A DNA stretch of 12,866 nt from an uncultured Rhodopirellula sp. GTDB taxonomy: Bacteria > Planctomycetota > Planctomycetia > Pirellulales > Pirellulaceae. The notes beneath the pieces are model-generated. The model was not told where the DNA came from. It searched no databases and saw nothing but the letters and a program-made list of their open reading frames with translations. Made by a program: the position numbers and the translations under genes. The stretch's first letter is position 1, and the number at the start of each line of letters is the position of its first letter. Positions 8,153 through 12,866 of this stretch are shown piece after piece. The DNA is taken from NCBI GenBank assembly GCA_913061385.1, contig CAJXTM010000023.1, positions 1-12,866 on the forward strand, written 5' to 3'.

Positions 8153-9025
8153 ATGAAAAAACCGAAACAAGCATTCAGTGGACTTGGCGTTCTGTTGTTG
8201 GTACTGGCGGGCTACGCCCTGTTACCGCCTTCGTTGCAGCAACTGGCTCAGCCAATTCGAGATGCGGCCATCTCCTCCCAAAGTAGTTCGGAACGCCAAA
8301 GGCTCAACGGATGGGATGGAAAACCAGAGCAACTTGGTACCGATTCCAATGTGCAGGGAGCCGCACAATCCGACCAGATAGATTCGACTGTTAGAAACCC
8401 TACAAACGTGGTCCGAGAAAACCCAACATCCAGCCAGACTTCCGAAAACATTGGGCAAGCCAAAGCCTCGAAAATTGACGAATCACGTCAGCAAATGGGC
8501 ACATCCCAAGAATCGCGAAAAGCTGCCGCTGAGAAGCAGTCCGCCACTGGGCAGCCCCGGGGACCGCCCAGTGTGCAAAACGATCGGGCTCAAAAGTCAA
8601 ATGCCAGTCCGCAAAAGCATGGACAAGCTGAAACCCTGCTTCACGGTTTACTGCAGGAATTTTCAAAGGACCAATACCTGTCCCCCGCGGGTTTGATCTA
8701 CGGACCGGGAAGTGCAGAAGGCCATCGCCTAGATCATCTACGCCGCCACATCACCGATCAACCCACACGTCCCGGCAAGCACGGTGTGTTTGATGGAAAT
8801 ATGCAGGGAGCGTTGCAAACCATCGATGATGCGTACAAACGCGCGATGAAAGGTCAACGAACAACAACGACGATTGATCGCAACCGTACCATCTACACGG
8901 TTGATCTCGGGAAACGCATCGGATTCGTTGGCGGACAGGATGGCGACCGTCGCCGAAATCCAATGGCCAGACGGGTACAGATAGTACTGGAGGGCAAACG
9001 CATAATCACTGCCTATCCCATGTGA
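8153..9025 (+). CDS. Membrane-anchored protein with low-complexity linker and possible BECR-type nuclease-like C-terminal domain
   Basis: A 290-residue product from ATG 8153. It has Lys at 2, 3 and 5 and a hydrophobic segment at about 7-25, predicting a single-pass anchor or signal sequence with the rest outside. Residues about 40-160 are Gln/Ser/Asn/Lys-rich and probably disordered. Residues about 165-290 form a compact domain with HRLDHLRRH (191-199), RPGKHGVFDG (207-216), IDDAYKRA (224-231), YTVDLGKRIGFVGG (248-261) and a final RVQIVLEGKRIITAYP. The order of His-rich helix, central helix, then beta strands ending in a TAYP-like motif resembles Barnase-EndoU-ColicinE5-RelE (BECR) ribonucleases. 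This is pattern-based inference, not an established assignment. ATG 8153 is preferred over TTG 8099 because the anchor starts there; no strong Shine-Dalgarno site is visible. No adjacent immunity gene is recognisable. A structural or secreted non-enzymatic role remains possible. Confidence 0.75.
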   Translation: MKKPKQAFSGLGVLLLVLAGYALLPPSLQQLAQPIRDAAISSQSSSERQRLNGWDGKPEQLGTDSNVQGAAQSDQIDSTVRNPTNVVRENPTSSQTSENIGQAKASKIDESRQQMGTSQESRKAAAEKQSATGQPRGPPSVQNDRAQKSNASPQKHGQAETLLHGLLQEFSKDQYLSPAGLIYGPGSAEGHRLDHLRRHITDQPTRPGKHGVFDGNMQGALQTIDDAYKRAMKGQRTTTTIDRNRTIYTVDLGKRIGFVGGQDGDRRRNPMARRVQIVLEGKRIITAYPM

Positions 9026-9756
9026 TTTTCGGAGGAATAAAATTAGCACATCGGCATTTGCTGGTTAGATAATGAATCGGTGAAATGCAGTTTCCGATTA
9101 CTGAATTCAATTGTCGAAATCATTCGCAACATTCCCCCAACACACCCCTTTCGGGGATCACCGTTTTTTAGCCCCGGATGGGCATTTGAAAATCATACAC
9201 AGGGCGGCTAATCCGTTCGCATGATATTTGTGTCCATCAACAATGCAATCTCTGATCCCGAAAATTCAACAGCGCAAGGCATTAGGCAGTTCCCACCGTC
9301 ATGCGATTAAACAGATGGATAAGAACACAAGCCCAATTACATTGCGAACGCGAGTAGAAGGTGACTACATGCTGCATCCGCATGACCCCTCACTAATCGA
9401 CACGACCGATGTTCCGTAAATCACAAGACCGATGGCCCTCATTTTCTCAGTTGGTTGATAATTCCATCGGTGATTGCATGTATCATTTGTGTGGATGCTA
9501 CTGCAATTGGCTGGGTCGATCATGATGCGAATCCCGCTCACGCTGGCGGCCTTGATGTTAGACGAAAGAGACCGAATCAAATGTCAGGCAAAAAAAATAG
9601 GCCAGTGGAGCACACTCGCAGGAAATACAAATAAGTGATCAACTCTGGTCGACACCACTGATTCGTAGAAAGACAACAAAACCCGATCGATGCATTTTGC
9701 TGGCCGTCCATCATGCTGGCGTTTATCCAACACCATCCGAACATCTTTCCCCCAAC
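9026..9756. other. 731-bp stretch without a convincing gene
   Basis: Short open frames on both strands (for example 9228-9419 + and 9365-9580 -) have no recognisable domain, signal sequence or ribosome binding site and overlap one another. Two hairpins follow the upstream gene. AATCGG (9075-9080) pairs with CCGATT (9094-9099), with an extra AAA/TTT inside; a 4-bp CCCC/GGGG stem (9145-9156) lies a few bases before six T residues (9164-9169). Either could help end transcription of the gene stopping at 9025, but neither is a standard terminator. Confidence 0.45.
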
Positions 9757-10095
9757 ATGAGCCCCCAACATTCAATCGACTTTTGCCCCGTTTGCGGTGG
9801 CGGACTTTGCGGAATTCGAATCTGCGGTACACAACTTGGCGATGCATCGAAACAAGATTTCGGTACCAACTCTCAATCACCTCATGGACTTGTCATTTGC
9901 GATGAGTGCGATGCCATCTGGTTGGAACCCGATCTGACCACTGCCCATCAATACCCGGACGTAGAGAACGCAAAATGTCCAGTCTGCGATGATGGGTTGT
10001 GGGGCCCAAACAGTCGCTGGGCCGACCGCAACGACCTCGCCCGTCTGGAGTGGGAACTGGCCATCAATCCCGCGTTGGACATCACAGAGGGATAG
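9757..10095 (+). CDS. Small zinc-ribbon protein
   Basis: A 112-residue soluble protein with paired cysteines. CPVC is at residues 10-13, further cysteines at 18 and 23, CDEC at 48-51 and CPVC at 74-77. The first and third pairs probably make a zinc ribbon (C10/C13 with C48/C51), as in many small bacterial TFIIB-like or rubredoxin-like zinc proteins. The last CPVC has no obvious partner. ATG 9757 is chosen because it directly precedes the first knuckle (MSPQHSIDFCPVCGGG); the open frame also allows TTG 9697. No Shine-Dalgarno sequence is seen. No enzymatic domain is attached, so a nucleic-acid or protein-binding role is only a guess. It converges with the small minus-strand gene at 10262 across a repeat-bearing gap. 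Confidence 0.65.
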   Translation: MSPQHSIDFCPVCGGGLCGIRICGTQLGDASKQDFGTNSQSPHGLVICDECDAIWLEPDLTTAHQYPDVENAKCPVCDDGLWGPNSRWADRNDLARLEWELAINPALDITEG

Positions 10096-10177
10096 CTTCT
10101 TGTGGGGCAGATTCTCAGGAAACCCGACAAACAGATCCAATCTCCGGATGATCTGATCATTCAACAGAAAAGAAAAT

Positions 10178-10237
10178 CAGTGATGTAAAAAATGCGACAG
10201 TGATGTGAAAAACGTGGCAGTGATTGCGAGGAATCTG
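10178..10237. repeat. 20-bp-period tandem repeat in convergent intergenic gap
   Basis: Copies begin with CAGTGAT at 10178, 10198 and 10218. Unit 1 is CAGTGATGTAAAAAATGCGA, and unit 2 is CAGTGATGTGAAAAACGTGG (differences near the middle and end). Unit 3 keeps only the first seven bases clearly. It lies between the stops of the zinc-ribbon gene (10095) and the minus-strand gene (10262). Confidence 0.75.
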
Positions 10238-10261
10238 CAAAATCCGAACTCCAACGCAACG

Positions 10262-10495
10262 TTAGCGATAAACATCAACCGCCCGCACTGTCGTCACATT
10301 TCCCTTGTAAATCACTTCATCGCCGGGTTTCAGATGCCTCAGTTTATCCCAACCTCCATCCATCGGCCACAAATCACGAGGCTCACCAGGACGCGCAACC
10401 ACGAACCGCCGTGTGCTCAAACAAATCAACACCGCCTCACAATCTTCGACTGTGACGTCCTCGACACTCGGTGGTGAAAGCGTTTTACTGTCCAT
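10262..10495 (-). CDS. Small hypothetical protein with SH3-like C-terminal motif
   Basis: A 77-residue protein from ATG 10495 (GTG 10498 is the codon directly before it). No signal peptide or membrane segment is seen. The C-terminal half, GGWDKLRHLKPGDEVIYKGN followed by TTVRAVDVYR, reads like a small beta-barrel or KOW/SH3-type motif with PGDEV. The first half has no recognised motif. There is no clear Shine-Dalgarno sequence. Clean codon structure and a protein-like composition make it more credible than the overlapping + frame. It is divergent from the methyltransferase-like gene, 60 bp away. The function is unknown; I have seen similar short sequences in planctomycetes but cannot name a family. 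Confidence 0.55.
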   Translation of the reverse strand: MDSKTLSPPSVEDVTVEDCEAVLICLSTRRFVVARPGEPRDLWPMDGGWDKLRHLKPGDEVIYKGNVTTVRAVDVYR

Positions 10496-10555
10496 CACTC
10501 AGGATGATTCACATACCTTTGACAAGTCTGGTCAATCGACACCCCAACGCATGCC

Positions 10556-11170
10556 GTGCTCACTCGAATCCAAATTCCATCATCAGTCGACACCACGCCT
10601 ATCCCCGCCGAAATGGCCACCAGGATTAAGTCCGCGCTTGGCGAAATCGAAACATTCCAGGACCGCTGGGATTGCCCCCAAATCGAGCAATTCGTTGCCG
10701 CCGACTATCCTCTAGTCTACCAATGCCTGAACTGGACCCTGAAGTCCCAACCTCTGTTGGGACAGCGTTTTCTTGAATGGGGAAGTGGCTTCTCCATCGT
10801 CAGCGCGATTGCTGCCGAAATCGGCCTGAATGCCTTTGGCATCGAAGCAGAACCTGATTTGCTAGCAATGGGTCGCAAAACAATCCAGACATGGAATGTT
10901 AGCGTGGAATTAGTCGAAGGCAACTTTTTGCCACCCGGAGCGGCTGAACTTTCGGACGATCCAATGCTTCCAAGCCTGAGCCATGACGTGGCTGACGCAT
11001 ACGAAAAGATCGGCTTGGATCTGGATGACTTTGCGTTGGTGTACGCATATCCGTGGCCTGGCGAAGACGATTTTCATGAATTCGTCTTTGATCGTTACGC
11101 AGCGTCAGGTGCCTTATTGATGCTGTTCTGCGGACCGAACGATGTTCGACTGTGGCGCAAGACAAGCTGA
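10556..11170 (+). CDS. Class I SAM-dependent methyltransferase-like protein
   Basis: A 204-residue soluble protein with Rossmann-type methyltransferase features. Motif I is FLEWGSGFSIVSAIAA (72-87, glycine loop EWGSG at 74-78). The acidic strand-2 end is GIEAEPDLL (95-103, with E97 or E99 as candidate ribose-binding acid), then VEGNF (120-124), and AYPWPGE (164-170) near the strand-4 catalytic site. The substrate is unknown. GTG 10556 is the only plausible start after an in-frame TGA at 10520-10522 that keeps the N-terminal IPSSVDTTPIPAE segment; ATG 10613 would trim 19 residues. It diverges from the 77-residue gene and converges with the RidA gene across 28 bp, so it is probably its own transcription unit. 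Confidence 0.8.
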   Translation: MLTRIQIPSSVDTTPIPAEMATRIKSALGEIETFQDRWDCPQIEQFVAADYPLVYQCLNWTLKSQPLLGQRFLEWGSGFSIVSAIAAEIGLNAFGIEAEPDLLAMGRKTIQTWNVSVELVEGNFLPPGAAELSDDPMLPSLSHDVADAYEKIGLDLDDFALVYAYPWPGEDDFHEFVFDRYAASGALLMLFCGPNDVRLWRKTS

Positions 11171-11198
11171 CATTTTAGTGATCCTGCACCCATCGGCC

Positions 11199-11663
11199 TC
11201 AGGCGTCTACTTCGAAGATAGCTTCAATTTCAACTGCAATCGTTCCAGGCAGTGCATTGGTTCCAAGAGCGCTACGAGCAGCGACCCCGACATCTTCACC
11301 GAAGACGTCCCGAAAAAGCTCACTGCATCCATTGATGACTGCGGGCTGTTGATCGAAGGAGTCCGTGCAACGGACCAAGCCCAACAATTTCACGAGGCGT
11401 TTGACCTTATCGAGACTTCCCAAGTGCCCCTGCAGGGTCGATAGCATTCCCATTCCAGTGACGCGTGCAGCTTCGTAGCCCGACTCGACGTCCATATCCA
11501 GCCCAAGTCGACCCGTGATCAATTTGCCAGTAGAAAGCAATGGTCCATGACCAGACAGATAAGCCATGCCCCCGGACACAACGATCGGCTTATAAACCCC
11601 CATCGGCTTGGGTGCGGTTGGAAGCTCGATACCCAATTCTTGCAGTCTTGCCTCAGCGCTCAT
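11199..11663 (-). CDS. RidA/YjgF family protein
   Basis: A 154-residue cytosolic protein of the RidA (YjgF/YER057c/UK114) family. Family members hydrolyse reactive enamine/imine intermediates from PLP-dependent enzymes, or act as related deaminase-like folds. Visible motifs are SGGMAYLSGHGP (30-41), AARVTGMGMLSTLQ (66-79), VKRLVKLLGLV (87-97) and the C-terminal ARSALGTNALPGTIAVEIEA (129-148). There, R130 aligns with the conserved arginine that binds the substrate carboxylate. The sequence matches the subgroup with an N-terminal extension and GHGP rather than the shortest RidA form. ATG 11663 is chosen over an upstream in-frame start at 11699 because GGAG lies about seven bases before it and the family start fits. 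It is 183 bp downstream of the BtuF-like gene on the same strand; joint transcription is possible but not shown. Confidence 0.9.
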   Translation of the reverse strand: MSAEARLQELGIELPTAPKPMGVYKPIVVSGGMAYLSGHGPLLSTGKLITGRLGLDMDVESGYEAARVTGMGMLSTLQGHLGSLDKVKRLVKLLGLVRCTDSFDQQPAVINGCSELFRDVFGEDVGVAARSALGTNALPGTIAVEIEAIFEVDA

Positions 11664-11846
11664 GGTAATTCTCCGGAGGGCAGGTTCGCGATCGAGCAAT
11701 GGACAAAACCGTCTCGATCAAGTGTTGTTATTAAGCAGGCAGGTTGAAAAGATCGTATTCCGAGCAACTCTGAGCAAGGGGAGGTACCCTAGAAATGGGA
11801 TGATTCCATGCGATTCTTCCTAGCACAGGTTCTTTCACAAACTCAG

Positions 11847-12785
11847 CTACATCTTGGATTGGACTGAATACCAATCCTGAATCAATATGGCAACTGCTTC
11901 GAGTGCATCAACCAGTCGTGGCCCTGGTCGATTAAAGAAAGCAGAGCCATCAAACGGATAAACACGTTTTTTACGAACCGCATTCAACTCCTGCCATGAA
12001 TCACCAGCGGTTAGCTGGCCGGATGTAAACGCGGCCAGTTCCCTCCTGGTGCGTTCTTCATCCATCCCACAGCATGCCACCAGCAGGATATCGGGATTCG
12101 CCTCTGCAAGTTCATCCAGTTCCAAAACCCGCGATGGCTGTCCCGCCTGACCGATCGGATCGACTGCACCAGCCCAATCAATCAACTGAGGTGTCCAGTG
12201 CCCCGAACAGTACAGCGGGTCCAGCCATTCCAGCAGGGTGACCTTGGGTCGCGACATTGGATCTCTGGAACATCGATTGCCAACAGCATCACGAACATGG
12301 GCGATCCGTGAGTCCAGTGATTCCATTGCCAGTGCACCGACCTCTGTTTGCCCCGTTGCTTTCCATATTGCACGAGCATCACCCAACACATCGGTCAGTG
12401 TTCGAGCCGGCAAGTCCAGAATCGCACAACCATTTTCGAGCCCTCCAACACTCTTGAGCACATCACGTTCACTGACAGCACAAACATTGCATAATGTTTG
12501 TGTCAGAATCAGATCAGGCTTCAATGAGCGAAGCATGCTCTCGTCGAGCTGATAAAGAGATGTCTTTGTATCGCTAAAAGCCTTCACGGCTTCATCGATA
12601 TCACGACTGGATTGCGTGGAATCGACTTTCGACATGGTGACTTTGGGCCTTGAACAAACCACGTCAGGAAAATCACACTCATGTGAGACGCCAACCAGAC
12701 GATCAGCAAGACCAAGCTGACAAACCCATTCGGTGGCTCCGGGCAGCAGCGAAACGATCCGCTGCGCGTTTGATCTGGCATTCAT
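11847..12785 (-). CDS. BtuF-like cobalamin/iron-chelate-binding protein
   Basis: A 312-residue protein of the periplasmic-binding-protein-like cobalamin/Fe-siderophore family (BtuF/FhuD-like, helical backbone). Clear motifs are RIVSLLPGATEWVCQLG, followed by LADRLVGVSHECDFP, then LKPDLILTQ, the mid-domain GHWTPQLIDWAG and the C-terminal VYPFDGSAFFNRPGPRLVDA, all typical of the family. No signal peptide or lipobox is visible, and the in-frame TGA at 12807-12809 rules out a longer N-terminus, so the protein is probably cytoplasmic or exported by another route. ATG 12785 is the only start after that stop. It lacks an adjacent ABC transporter in the window. The upstream 33 bases before the adapter are too short to judge a riboswitch; cobalamin regulation cannot be tested here. 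The RidA gene lies downstream on the same strand. Confidence 0.88.
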   Translation of the reverse strand: MNARSNAQRIVSLLPGATEWVCQLGLADRLVGVSHECDFPDVVCSRPKVTMSKVDSTQSSRDIDEAVKAFSDTKTSLYQLDESMLRSLKPDLILTQTLCNVCAVSERDVLKSVGGLENGCAILDLPARTLTDVLGDARAIWKATGQTEVGALAMESLDSRIAHVRDAVGNRCSRDPMSRPKVTLLEWLDPLYCSGHWTPQLIDWAGAVDPIGQAGQPSRVLELDELAEANPDILLVACCGMDEERTRRELAAFTSGQLTAGDSWQELNAVRKKRVYPFDGSAFFNRPGPRLVDALEAVAILIQDWYSVQSKM

Positions 12786-12818
12786 TTTTTGGTTCCGTAA
12801 ACCTGCTCAGGGTCCACC

Positions 12819-12866
12819 CTGTCTCTTATACACATCTGACGCTGCCGACGACTCCTTACGTGTAGA
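12819..12866. other. Illumina Nextera adapter and index sequence (assembly artefact, not genomic)
   Basis: Bases 12819-12837 read CTGTCTCTTATACACATCT, the Tn5 mosaic end used in Nextera tagmentation. Bases 12838-12851 are GACGCTGCCGACGA, the adjacent read adapter. Then comes CTCCTTAC (12852-12859), the reverse complement of the standard i5 index GTAAGGAG, followed by GTGTAGA, the beginning of the P5-side sequence. The natural sequence therefore ends at about 12818, and the real upstream context of the BtuF-like gene is missing. The translation of this stretch (SYTHLTLPTTPYV) is a known type of contaminant peptide in protein databases. Confidence 0.98.

Noticed and set aside
9451..9463. TTGGTTGATAATT, an exact 13-base match to 140-152
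   Set aside because: A 13-base match is expected about once by chance in a window of this size, and no longer similarity surrounds the two sites.
12819..12837. Tn5/IS50 mosaic end, suggesting a natural transposon end
   Set aside because: It is followed directly by the Nextera read adapter and an i5 index, so it is library adapter and not a natural insertion.
12650..12865. 71-codon + strand open frame at the contig end
   Set aside because: It is antisense to the BtuF-like gene and its C-terminus is translated adapter.

Overview
The window looks like chromosomal DNA from a planctomycete, probably a Pirellulaceae/Rhodopirellula-like member. This rests on recognised protein families, not on a search. 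The families are large multiheme cytochromes c of a kind common in Planctomycetes, a TPR + FG-GAP/VCBS + ASPIC/UnbV (CRTAC1-type) lipoprotein, and small poorly characterised proteins separated by long gene-free stretches. No rRNA, tRNA, CRISPR array, transposase or phage gene was seen. The last 48 bases are not genomic: they are Illumina Nextera adapter, so the natural sequence ends at about 12818.

Left third (1-7138): a strong intrinsic terminator closes a + strand gene lying outside the window. A 7-heme cytochrome gene (-) and an 8-heme cytochrome gene (+) then diverge from a 200-bp intergenic region that holds a perfect 10-bp palindrome. The two proteins share heme order and flanking motifs and look like paralogues; the 8-heme one has an extra heme and a C-terminal helical tail. 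Convergent with the 8-heme gene, 30 bp away, is a ~1012-residue lipoprotein with N-terminal TPR-like helices, FG-GAP/VCBS calcium-binding repeats and a C-terminal ASPIC/UnbV domain. All three products have export or membrane-anchor signals, so they may act together at the cell envelope, perhaps in electron transfer coupled to surface binding. That joint role is inference.

Middle (7139-10261): a 620-bp gene-free stretch with short tandem repeats comes first. Next is a divergent pair: a small secreted Arg/Tyr-rich protein (-), and a membrane-anchored protein (+) with a low-complexity linker and a compact C-terminal domain resembling BECR-fold nucleases. A 731-bp gene-poor stretch, a small zinc-ribbon protein gene (+) and a 20-bp-period tandem repeat follow.

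Right third (10262-12818): a 77-residue hypothetical protein (-) diverges from a class I SAM-dependent methyltransferase-like gene (+). The latter converges with a RidA/YjgF-family gene (-), which lies downstream of a BtuF-like cobalamin/iron-chelate-binding protein gene (-) whose promoter is cut off by the contig end. This part looks like ordinary housekeeping or accessory content, with no obvious shared pathway.

The most interesting candidates are the divergent multiheme cytochrome pair with its CRTAC1-type neighbour and the possible BECR nuclease domain on a membrane anchor. The clearest observation is the adapter artefact at the right end.
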